Shown: positions 8,410 through 16,400 of the stretch, in pieces | Numbering within the stretch: position 1 is the stretch's first letter | Layout of the letters: each line of letters starts with the position of its first letter | Assembly: GCF_015277895.1 (NCBI RefSeq) | Contig: NZ_CP063815.1 | Location: 2,542,001 to 2,606,000, forward strand | DNA: 64,000 nt | Direction of reading: 5' to 3' | From: Microbacterium abyssi | Lineage (GTDB): Bacteria > Actinomycetota > Actinomycetes > Actinomycetales > Microbacteriaceae | The notes under the pieces: model-generated | Seen by the model: only the letters and a program-made list of their open reading frames with translations | Database searches by the model: none | What the model was told of the DNA's origin: nothing | Position numbers and translations under genes: made by a program

Positions 8410-9935
8410 CGTCCGTAGAGAACGCTCTGAGCATTACGCGCGAGGAATCGGCCGTGATCTCGGCGACCGTTCCGCGCGTCCGGGTCGAGACGACCACGGC
8501 GTCAATGCCGCGCGTCTCGGCGACGCTGGAGCACCGTCTGCACTGGGAACGGGCGCACCGCGTCCACCTCGGTCTTACGGACGCTACCGTGATCGTGATC
8601 GCCATAGGCATCACGGCCGGCATCCAGCTTCATCTAGGTGAACCGCCCGCGAATGTCGCGACGCGAAGTGCCCTTCTCGCAGCTGCCTGGTTCGCCATGC
8701 TGCTCGTGATGCGCACTCACGACGCGGCACTTTTTCGTTCGAGCGCAGACGAGTACAGAGGCATCGTGCATGCCTCCGGCCTCGCCATCGGAATGATGGC
8801 GGTCGTTGCCGTTCTTCTCGACTGGGACTCGACGCGGCTCACCGTGCTCATCACCCTCCCCTCCGGCCTGCTCGGCCTGCTGATGAGTCGGTGGTCGTGG
8901 CGGCGTTGGCTGAGCAACCAACGCCGCCATGGCCGACTCACATCGCGCACCCTCGTGGTCGGCAACCGCGACGAAGTCGAGTATGTGGCCGCAGCTCTCG
9001 AGCCGATCGGCATGGCCGGTTATCAGGTGGTGGGCGCCACTCTGCTCGACGGAAACGCCCGTGAACTCGACCTCGGCGGCACGACGGTACCGGTACTGGG
9101 CAACCTCGAGACCGTCGCGCAGGTCGCGGCCGAACTCAAGGCCGACACGATCGTCGTCGCCGGTCATCCAGAGTGCGACCCGGACTTCGTCAAACGGCTC
9201 GGCTGGGAACTCGAAGGAACCGCCGCGGAGCTGGTGCTCTCGAATCGCCTCGCTGATGTCGCAGGGCCCAGGCTGTCATTCTCGCCAGTCGAGGGACTGC
9301 CGCTGATCAAGGTTCAGATACCGACCTACGAAGGTGGCCGGCACGTCCTCAAGCGCGCCCTCGACATCGTCGTGTCAGCTCTTGCGCTGATTCCGATCAT
9401 CGCGGTGACACCGGTGCTCGCGCTGCTGATCAAATTGGATTCTCCCGGTCCCGTGTTCTTCTTCCAAGAACGCGTGGGCCGGGATGGGAAGCCCTTCCAG
9501 ATGGTGAAGTTCCGGTCCATGCACGCGGATGCCGAGCAGAAGCTCGCCGCACTGCAGGCGGCGAATGAAGGGGCCGGACTGCTATTCAAGATGAAGGACG
9601 ATCCACGCGTCACCCGCATCGGGAGGGTGCTGCGCAAGCTGTCACTCGACGAGCTGCCACAGTTCTGGAACGTCTTCGCCGGTGAGATGAGTGTCGTCGG
9701 ACCTCGCCCGCCGCTGCCGAGCGAAGTCAGCGACTACGACGGCACTGTCTCGCGTCGTCTGTACATCAAGCCGGGCATCACCGGCCTCTGGCAGATCTCG
9801 GGCCGCAGCGACCTGAGCTGGGATGAGAGCATCCGCCTCGACCTGCGCTATGTGGAGAACTGGTCGGTCATCACCGACCTGCAGATCATGTGGCGCACGG
9901 CCAGGGTGATGGTCGCGCCGAAGGGGGCCTATTGA
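8406..9935 (+). CDS. Polyprenyl glycosylphosphotransferase, WcaJ-like initiating sugar transferase
   Basis: This integral membrane enzyme transfers a sugar-1-phosphate from a nucleotide sugar to undecaprenyl phosphate, the first step of repeat-unit assembly. The N-terminal half has four membrane segments and a CoA-binding-like Rossmann region (TLVVGNRDEVEYVAAAL). The C-terminal catalytic domain (PF02397) is complete: KRALDIVVSALALIP, SPGPVFFFQERVGRDGKPF, KLSLDELPQFWNV, SVVGPRPPLPSE and KPGITGLWQISGRS. Length (509 residues) is typical. ATG 8382 would add eight residues. I prefer 8406 because the leader-peptide stop overlaps it and a GGGGTG sequence lies seven bases upstream. The long G-loop leader suggests post-transcriptional control of this committed step. 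Confidence 0.88.
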   Translation: MTSVENALSITREESAVISATVPRVRVETTTASMPRVSATLEHRLHWERAHRVHLGLTDATVIVIAIGITAGIQLHLGEPPANVATRSALLAAAWFAMLLVMRTHDAALFRSSADEYRGIVHASGLAIGMMAVVAVLLDWDSTRLTVLITLPSGLLGLLMSRWSWRRWLSNQRRHGRLTSRTLVVGNRDEVEYVAAALEPIGMAGYQVVGATLLDGNARELDLGGTTVPVLGNLETVAQVAAELKADTIVVAGHPECDPDFVKRLGWELEGTAAELVLSNRLADVAGPRLSFSPVEGLPLIKVQIPTYEGGRHVLKRALDIVVSALALIPIIAVTPVLALLIKLDSPGPVFFFQERVGRDGKPFQMVKFRSMHADAEQKLAALQAANEGAGLLFKMKDDPRVTRIGRVLRKLSLDELPQFWNVFAGEMSVVGPRPPLPSEVSDYDGTVSRRLYIKPGITGLWQISGRSDLSWDESIRLDLRYVENWSVITDLQIMWRTARVMVAPKGAY

Positions 9936-9960
9936 TCATCGCTTCAACACGCTGAAGATC

Positions 9961-10028
9961 GCGCCATCGGGGCGCCGGCGGATGGGGATCCGCTGCGAGA
10001 GACAGAAGATCTGGGGAGTTCATGGGGA
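9961..10028 (+). promoter_or_regulatory. G-loop leader element of the cytidylyltransferase gene
   Basis: In this intercistronic stretch a 5-bp stem GCGCC/GGCGC (9961-9965, 9971-9975) with loop ATCGG is followed by the perfect 6-bp hairpin GCGGAT/ATCCGC (9978-9983, 9988-9993) with a pure GGGG loop. Two TGGGGA boxes follow, at 10012-10017, where it also serves as the ribosome-binding site, and at 10023-10028, overlapping the ATG itself. A protein bound to these boxes would block initiation directly; that is inference. Confidence 0.5.
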
Positions 10029-10465
10029 CACGCATCGGGTATGCCGCGGGAGCGTTCGACCTGTTCCACGTAGGGCATCTGAACATTCTTCGCCATGCCC
10101 GAGAGCACTGCGATGTGCTGATCGCCGGCGTCGTGAGTGATGAGATGCTGCGGACCGTCAAGGGCATCGAACCGGTCGTTCCGGCCGCCGAGCGCGCCGA
10201 GATCGTACGCCACATCGACTTCGTCGACGATGTCTACATCGAGACGAGACCGGCGAAGACCGATGCATGGCGTGACGTGCATTTCACGCACTTCTTCAAG
10301 GGTGATGACTGGCGAGGCACCGAGAAGGGGATGCTCCTCGAGCAGGAGCTGGCACGGGTCGGCGTTGAAGTCGTCTATTTTCCGTACACCGCGCACACGT
10401 CGAGCACCGCCCTGCGGCGAGCTCTTGACGCGCTCAACACGCCCGGCACGGCGGTGGCGCGGTGA
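10022..10465 (+). CDS. TagD-like cytidylyltransferase (glycerol-3-phosphate type family)
   Basis: This 147-residue nucleotidyltransferase joins CMP to a phosphorylated alcohol, giving a CDP-alcohol. It has the family markers GAFDLFHVGHL (HxGH, residues 11-21), a substrate-side lysine in DEMLRTVKG, GDDWRGTEKG, and the C-terminal HTSSTALRR that corresponds to the RTxxISTT-type motif. Length is normal for TagD. The exact substrate (glycerol phosphate or another polyol phosphate) cannot be told. The CDP-alcohol phosphatidyltransferase at 20918 would be a logical consumer of its product. It follows the sugar transferase by 86 bases that hold G-loop hairpins, so it is probably co-transcribed but separately controlled. 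Confidence 0.85.
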   Translation: MGTRIGYAAGAFDLFHVGHLNILRHAREHCDVLIAGVVSDEMLRTVKGIEPVVPAAERAEIVRHIDFVDDVYIETRPAKTDAWRDVHFTHFFKGDDWRGTEKGMLLEQELARVGVEVVYFPYTAHTSSTALRRALDALNTPGTAVAR

Positions 10466-10528
10466 GACGCCTGTCAACCCGCGCACCGCTGAGGAGCCCG
10501 AGCGCATCATTCGGGCCAATTGAAGACT

Positions 10529-10667
10529 GCGGATGCCGTAGGGGACGCGCATCCGCTCCGTGATCTGGGGGTCACGGCAGGCAGCGCCGAGGGGTCGGCG
10601 TTGTCATCACGGTCGGCCGTTGACAACGGCCGACCTGGGGAAATGGGGAGATATGTCGCACTGGGGT
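10529..10667 (+). promoter_or_regulatory. G-loop leader of the WcaI-like glycosyltransferase gene
   Basis: The first hairpin is GCGGATGC/GCATCCGC (10529-10536, 10549-10556) extended by CGT/ACG, with loop AGGGG. Next come CCGTGA/TCACGG (10558-10563, 10572-10577) with loop TCTGGGGG, and CGCCGA/TCGGCG (10585-10590, 10595-10600) with loop GGGG. An 11-bp stem (10611-10621, 10625-10635) with loop GAC follows. TGGGG boxes lie at 10636, 10644 and 10662. It parallels the leader at 8231-8373, including the shared 15-mer ATGTCGCACTGGGGT at 10653-10667. Confidence 0.6.
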
Positions 10668-10703
10668 TTGGACACATCGAAAATTCGTGGAGCTTCGCAA
10701 TGA
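10653..10703 (+). CDS. Putative 16-residue leader peptide MSHWG-2
   Basis: The ORF encodes MSHWGLDTSKIRGASQ. It has the same length as the ORF at 8359-8409, with matching M-S-H-W-G, T, R and G positions. The Arg and Gly codons differ only synonymously (CGT against CGG, GGA against GGT). Its TGA overlaps an ATG at 10700, again as ATGA. Outside the first 15 bases the two ORFs match at only about half of the positions, so shared length and phase argue for translation. Two copies are thin evidence. Confidence 0.4.
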   Translation: MSHWGLDTSKIRGASQ

Positions 10704-10834
10704 CCTCTGCAGGGGGAGTCGCAAAGCAGATCTGCGGCGGCAGGAGAGGCACTGCCGCCGCACCACGAGCCCCGCGCGCGGTGCCCGACACTGTCGTGGT
10801 GCCGCGCGCAGCCCCGACACCGAGAGCGCGGTGA
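10700..10834 (+). CDS. Possible 44-residue Arg/Ala-rich small ORF in the leader
   Basis: This ORF begins at the ATG overlapping the stop of the MSHWG-2 peptide and ends four bases before the ATG of the glycosyltransferase gene. The product starts MTSAGGVAKQICGG and continues rich in Arg, Pro and Ala with no recognisable domain. Its position suggests stepwise translational coupling from peptide to small ORF to enzyme. It could equally be a chance open frame in GC-rich leader DNA. Confidence 0.25.
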   Translation: MTSAGGVAKQICGGRRGTAAAPRAPRAVPDTVVVPRAAPTPRAR

Positions 10835-10838
10835 GGAA

Positions 10839-12062
10839 ATGACGACCGCGTCGCCGGATCGCTCGGTACTCTTCGTGGGCGTCAACTATGCTCCCGAGCC
10901 GACCGGGATCAGTCCTTATACGACGGGCATGGCAGAAGGTCTCGCTCAGCGCGGACATCACGTCCGCGTGATCACGTCGTACCCGCACTACCCGTGGTGG
11001 CGGGTGCCTGACGATCACGCCACGCTGCCGCCGGACGGGGACGTCAATGGTGTGCGAGTCACGCGCATGCGGCACTACATCCCGCGGCACCCGAACAGCC
11101 TCCGCCGCGCCCGGTTCGAAGTGTCCTTCGGCCTGCGCGCGCTGTTCACCCGCTGGGGCAGGCCGAGCGTGATCGTCGTGGTCTCCCCCGCTCTGCTGGC
11201 GTCGCGGGTGGTCGTTTTGCGTGCGCGCCTTCAGCGCATCCCTGTCGTCACCTGGGTCCAGGACATCTACACGCTCGGCGTCGGACAGGCGTCCGACGGA
11301 CGAGGAAGCCGTGCGATCGCGCGCGTCGAGCGCAGCCTCGCCGACGCCGCCGCGCGCGTCGTGGTGATCCACGATCGGTTCCGCGGCATGTTCCTCGACG
11401 GCGTGGGAACATCCACGCCGATCGATGTCGTGCGGAACTGGTCTCACGTGCCCGACGTAGGCGATTCGAATCGCGCCGCGACCCGTGCTCGCCTTGGATG
11501 GGCTGACGACGAGATCATCGTGCTGCACGCGGGGGCGATGGGGGCCAAGCAGGGGCTCGAGAACGTCGTGTACGCCGCACGGGAGGCCACCCGCCGCGGG
11601 TCACGAGTCCGGTTCGTGCTGCTCGGCGACGGCAACCAGCGGCAGCACCTGGAGTCTCTCGGAGACGACCCGAGTCTGCAGTTCGTGGACCCGCTGCCGG
11701 ACGACGAGTTCTACGACGCGTTGGCAGCTGCAGATGTGCTCCTCGCGAACGAGCGGCCCGGTCTGACGGAGATGTCCGTGCCGAGCAAGCTCACCACGTA
11801 CTTCGCAACCGGCCTTCCGGTCGTGGCCGCGGTCGACGCGTCCAGCACGACTCACGATGAGATCGTCGCGTCAGGTGCCGGACCGATCGTGCCCGCCGGA
11901 GACCCGGTTGCTCTTGTCGACGCGATCGAGACGCTGGCCGACCAGCCCGCGACCGCGGCCGAACATGGGGCCGCGGGGCGCGCGTACCGAGCCGCCCATC
12001 TGACACCGGATGCCGCCGTGGACGCATTCGAACGGACGCTGGCGAGTGCAGCCGGAGCCTGA
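10839..12062 (+). CDS. GT4 glycosyltransferase, colanic-acid WcaI-like
   Basis: The 407-residue enzyme has the GT-B layout of family 4. Its N-terminus, FVGVNYAPEPTGISPYTTGMAEGLAQRGH, is the hallmark of WcaI-type transferases. SYPHYPWWRVP and VTWVQDIYTLGVGQ follow in the acceptor domain. The C-terminal donor domain shows VLHAGAMGAKQGLENVVYAA and a late E-x7-E-like region around ANERPGLTEMSVPSKL. It should transfer a sugar from a nucleotide donor to the lipid-linked oligosaccharide on the cytoplasmic face. It is convergent with the ligase gene that follows, separated by 21 bases. A very long G-loop leader precedes it. Confidence 0.85.
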   Translation: MTTASPDRSVLFVGVNYAPEPTGISPYTTGMAEGLAQRGHHVRVITSYPHYPWWRVPDDHATLPPDGDVNGVRVTRMRHYIPRHPNSLRRARFEVSFGLRALFTRWGRPSVIVVVSPALLASRVVVLRARLQRIPVVTWVQDIYTLGVGQASDGRGSRAIARVERSLADAAARVVVIHDRFRGMFLDGVGTSTPIDVVRNWSHVPDVGDSNRAATRARLGWADDEIIVLHAGAMGAKQGLENVVYAAREATRRGSRVRFVLLGDGNQRQHLESLGDDPSLQFVDPLPDDEFYDALAAADVLLANERPGLTEMSVPSKLTTYFATGLPVVAAVDASSTTHDEIVASGAGPIVPAGDPVALVDAIETLADQPATAAEHGAAGRAYRAAHLTPDAAVDAFERTLASAAGA

Positions 12063-12083
12063 AGCGCGATAGGTTGCTCGTCG

Positions 12084-13424
12084 CTAGCTGTTCGCGCTCT
12101 CCGGCTCAGGCAGGTGGCTGACGATCGACTTCTGCTTGCCGCGCACGTGCGGGATGACGTCGACGATCTCGGCGGCGACAGGCAGTGAGCCGTGGAACTC
12201 CTCGGAGAGGTCGGCGAGGGCGCCGGATAGGTCGTCGAGGGTGACATTCGACCCGCTGGGGACCACCTTCAGCACGAGGGAGAAGTCCTCCATCTGATGG
12301 ATTTGGTACTGGCGAATCGCCGGATGCTTCGAGAAGGCTGAAGCAAAGCTGTAGATGCTCACCAGCCCCTGCCGCGTGCGGATCACATCGTTGCTCCGCC
12401 CCAGCAACGAGAGCAGCACGGGAAACGGACGTCCGCAGGCACACGGCTCCGGATCGATCACACCGACGTCCCCCAGCCGGTAGCGGAGCATCGGCTGCGC
12501 TCTGTTGAGCAGATCCGTCACGACGATCTCGCCAGGCTCTCCATCGGGCACGGCGCGCCCTGATTCATCGACCACCTCGAGCAGCTTATGGTCCGCCTGG
12601 ATGTGCATACCGCGCCGACGCTCGCACTGTCCCGCGATCAGAGAGACTTCCGCCGCACGGTAGGTCTCATAGATCGGCGCACGGAGGATGCGTTCGACAT
12701 CAGCCGCCTGCGCCCGTGTCAGGGGCGCGGCTGTGGACGAGATGGCGCGCAGCGGCGGCACCTGCCACCCGTTGCGCTCCACCGCCAGCGCGAACTCATG
12801 CAGGGAATGCGCGTAGCCCCACAGCATCCTGGGTCTGATCCGTCTGATGGCGTTGGCGAAATAACGCAGGTCGGCTTCGTCCATCGCGCCGGCGTCAACG
12901 TTCACCTTGCGGGTCGGCCACCAGAAGGCGGTGTTCGCGGCCTGCCGGATGCCTTTCCACGGCAGGCGTTCGACGCTCGCCGAGTTGTCCGACGGGTCCA
13001 CACCCCACCACTCCATGAGACGCCAGGTGAGAGTCGCCGGACGCACCGAGAAATCCTTCAGCACCTTCAGCGGCAGACCTGTACTCCCGCCGGTGCGGGC
13101 GACCATCGTGCGCCGCACCCCGCTGTCCCTCGCAAGAATCTCGTCGTAGTGGTCGCGTAGGTCCTCCTTCTCGAGGACAGGGATCCGCTCGAACACAGCC
13201 GGATCCGTGAGATCCTCGGACAGCAACGCGCCGATCCGCTCGCGATACCACGGTGACTTCGCGGCGGCGTAGCGAGCGAGCTCGGCGGCATCCGCGCGCT
13301 GTCGCGTGAGGAGCTCCCCCCGGCTCGACCTGTCCGCCGCGCGAGAGAGGCTGAGAAAGGAGCGGTACGCGGCACCGCCCACGATTCCTACCTTGGCGTC
13401 GAATACCCTGCGTCGAAGACTCAC
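12084..13424 (-). CDS. Phenylacetate-CoA ligase-like protein, CapK family
   Basis: This 446-residue adenylate-forming protein resembles PaaK/CapK proteins found in capsule and EPS clusters. The ATP loop reads ARTGGSTGLPLKV, followed by the substrate-binding segment ISSTAAPLTRAQAADVERIL and a C-terminal ML RYRLGDVG block with CACGRPFP. These proteins are thought to activate an acid as an adenylate or CoA ester; a role in supplying an acyl decoration is inference. GTG 13424 was chosen because it has GGAG seven bases upstream and begins the conserved N-terminus. A longer open frame upstream has shadow composition. It lies 47 bases downstream of the giant FN3 protein gene on the same strand. Confidence 0.8.
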   Translation of the reverse strand: MSLRRRVFDAKVGIVGGAAYRSFLSLSRAADRSSRGELLTRQRADAAELARYAAAKSPWYRERIGALLSEDLTDPAVFERIPVLEKEDLRDHYDEILARDSGVRRTMVARTGGSTGLPLKVLKDFSVRPATLTWRLMEWWGVDPSDNSASVERLPWKGIRQAANTAFWWPTRKVNVDAGAMDEADLRYFANAIRRIRPRMLWGYAHSLHEFALAVERNGWQVPPLRAISSTAAPLTRAQAADVERILRAPIYETYRAAEVSLIAGQCERRRGMHIQADHKLLEVVDESGRAVPDGEPGEIVVTDLLNRAQPMLRYRLGDVGVIDPEPCACGRPFPVLLSLLGRSNDVIRTRQGLVSIYSFASAFSKHPAIRQYQIHQMEDFSLVLKVVPSGSNVTLDDLSGALADLSEEFHGSLPVAAEIVDVIPHVRGKQKSIVSHLPEPESANS

Positions 13425-13471
13425 GCGGACTCCGTTTCTCTCATGGCGATCTCTCCCCGCGATCACTGCTC

Positions 13472-16400
13472 TCACTGCGCCGGGGTGAAGGTGAGGACGA
13501 GGGTGGGGCGGTACGAGGTGTTGCTGGCCTCGGAGGACCACAACCGCACGTTGTCGGACCCGCTGCTGGAGAACCGCAGCGTCTGCTGAGTGCCCAGCGC
13601 ACCGGCCAGCGCACCCGCCGACAGCGACGCCGCATACGCGGTGTTCGTCGCCGGTGTCGCGCCCAGAGAACCGAGCACCGCACCCTCCGACGTCGGACGG
13701 TTCGACCACGTCACACCCGACTCCGACCACGCGCCCGAGACCAGATGCACCACATGCAGATCCGCCGACGACGCCGTCGGATCCGTCGAGGTCCGCACCT
13801 GCAGCTCCGCTCCCGTCAGCACCATCCCCGCCGGAGCATCCGGCAGATCGAACGACAAGAACGACTGAACCGGCGACGTGCCACCCCGCGACGACAACTG
13901 CGTGTTCGCACCGTAGTTCGAGTTCGGCATCACCCCGAACACCATCGCATCATCCACCACAGGCACATCCACCGTCACCGGCTCTCCCGAGCCGACCACA
14001 GCACCAGACACCTCCGCAGACGCCGCACTGGCATTCCCGGCCGCATCCACAGCCACCACCCGGTAGAACCACGTCCCCACCGGACGACCCGCATCCGTGA
14101 ACGACAACGCCGTCACATCAGCGACCTTCGACGCCTCCGACACCGCAAACCCGGCCGACGAACCACGGTGCACCTGGTAACCCACCACACCGACATCGTC
14201 CGTCGACGCCGACCACGACACCACCACACCCGAACCCACCACCGACGCCGCCACACCAGACGGCACCGACGGCGCCACCACATCCACCACCGGCTCAGAG
14301 CCCGGGGTGAAGGTGAGGACGAGGGTGGGGCGGTACGAGGTGTTGCTGGCCTCGGAGGACCACAACCGCACGTTGTCGGACCCGCTGCTGGAGAACCGCA
14401 GCGTCTGCTGAGTGCCCAGCGCACCGGCCAGCGCACCCGCCGACAGCGACGCCGCATACGCGGTGTTCGTCGCCGGTGTCGCGCCCAGAGAACCGAGCAC
14501 CGCACCCTCCGACGTCGGACGGTTCGACCACGTCACACCCGACTCCGACCACGCGCCCGAGACCAGATGCACCACATGCAGATCCGCCGACGACGCCGTC
14601 GGATCCGTCGAGGTCCGCACCTGCAGCTCCGCTCCCGTCAGCACCATCCCCGCCGGAGCATCCGGCAGATCGAACGACAAGAACGACTGAACCGGCGACG
14701 TGCCACCCCGCGACGACAACTGCGTGTTCGCACCGTAGTTCGAGTTCGGCATCACCCCGAACACCATCGCATCATCCACCACAGGCACATCCACCATCAC
14801 CGGCTCTCCCGAGCCGACCACAGCACCAGACACCTCCGCAGACGCCGCACTGGCATTCCCGGCCGCATCCACAGCCACCACCCGGTAGAACCACGTCCCC
14901 ACCGGACGACCCGCATCCGTGAACGACAACGCCGTCACATCAGCGACCTTCGACGCCTCCGACACCGCAAACCCGGCCGACGAACCACGGTGCACCTGGT
15001 AACCCACCACACCGACATCGTCCGTCGACGCCGACCACGACACCACCACACCCGAACCCACCACCGACGCCGCCACACCAGACGGCACCGACGGCGCCAC
15101 CACATCCACCACGGATGCCTGCGCGGCATCCGAGGCCGGACCGGTGTTGCCCGCGGCATCGATCGCGACGACCCGGTAGTACCAGGTTCCACTCGGTGCG
15201 GCATCCAGGTAGGACACGTCGGTCACCTGGGCGATCCTGTTCTCCGGTGAGACAACGAAGTCGGCGGAGGTACCGCGGAACACCCAGTACGCCGTGACGG
15301 CGACGTCGTCGCTGGCAGGCTGCCAGCCGACGGTCACCCCTGAGGCTCCGGGCAGCGCTGCGACCCCGGCCACGAGCGACGGCGCAGACGTGTCGGCGAC
15401 GATCGCCTCGGCGGTATCCGACGGGAGGCTGACGTTGCCCGCACCGTCAACCGCCACCACCCGATAGAACCAGGTGCCGGCAGGGACGGATTCCTCGGTG
15501 GCGGTGAGCCCGGTGACCTCGTCCACCATGAGCTCTGCCGAGACCTCGAAGTCGGCCGTCGCTCCGCGGTACACGCGGTAGCCCGTGACGCCCACGTCAT
15601 CGGTGGATGCCGCCCACGACACGTCTGCGGTGGCGCCGTTCACATCCACCGTGACATCGGCGGGCGCGGACGGACCCGACGCATCTGCGATGACCGCTTC
15701 GATCGCGGTCGACGGGACACTGACGTTACCCGCCGCATCGACGGCCGTGACTCGGTAGAACCAGTTTCCGGCAGGGCGACCGCCGTCAAGATAGGTCGTC
15801 TCCGTCACGGTGGCCAGCAGCGAACCGGCCGTCAGCGGGAAGTCAGCGCTCGAGCCGCGATGCACCTGATAGCCGGTGACCCCGACATCATCGCCTGCCG
15901 CGCTCCACGACAGCGACACATCCGTTGCATCGACAGCGGTGGCGAGATCGCCCGGCGTGGACGGAGCGGTGTCGTCGATGTCCAGCACCTCGACGGTCGC
16001 TTCGTTGGATGCCGCGCTCGCGTTGCCGGCGGCATCCACTGCGATGACCAGGTAGTGCCACGTTCCGGGTGCGAGACCGGAGTCGGTGAAGCTCGTCTCC
16101 GTGGCAGTGCCGACCCGAGTGTCCTCGGATGGGCTGAAGCCCGCTGTCGCACTACGGTGGACCTCGTACCCCGCCACGGCGACGTCATCCGAGGATGCCG
16201 ACCAGCTGAGTTGCACGTCCTCCCCCGCCGCCGCGGCGGCGAGCCCGGCCGGCGCCGTCGGCGCCGTCGTGTCGGGGATGATGACCTCGGCGGACGCCGA
16301 AGGCGCACCGGCGTTTCCTGCGGCATCGACGGCGATCACGCGGTAGTACCACGGACCCGCTGTCGCACTCTCATCGGTGTACGTCGTGCCGGTCGCGTCA

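Noticed and set aside
13745..15250. A 501-codon plus-strand open frame rich in Arg and His across the giant FN3 gene
   Set aside because: It is the mirror of the repeated FN3/DNRLRE coding region. Its composition is extreme, it repeats with the 822-bp unit, and the minus-strand frame has a signal peptide and recognisable domains.
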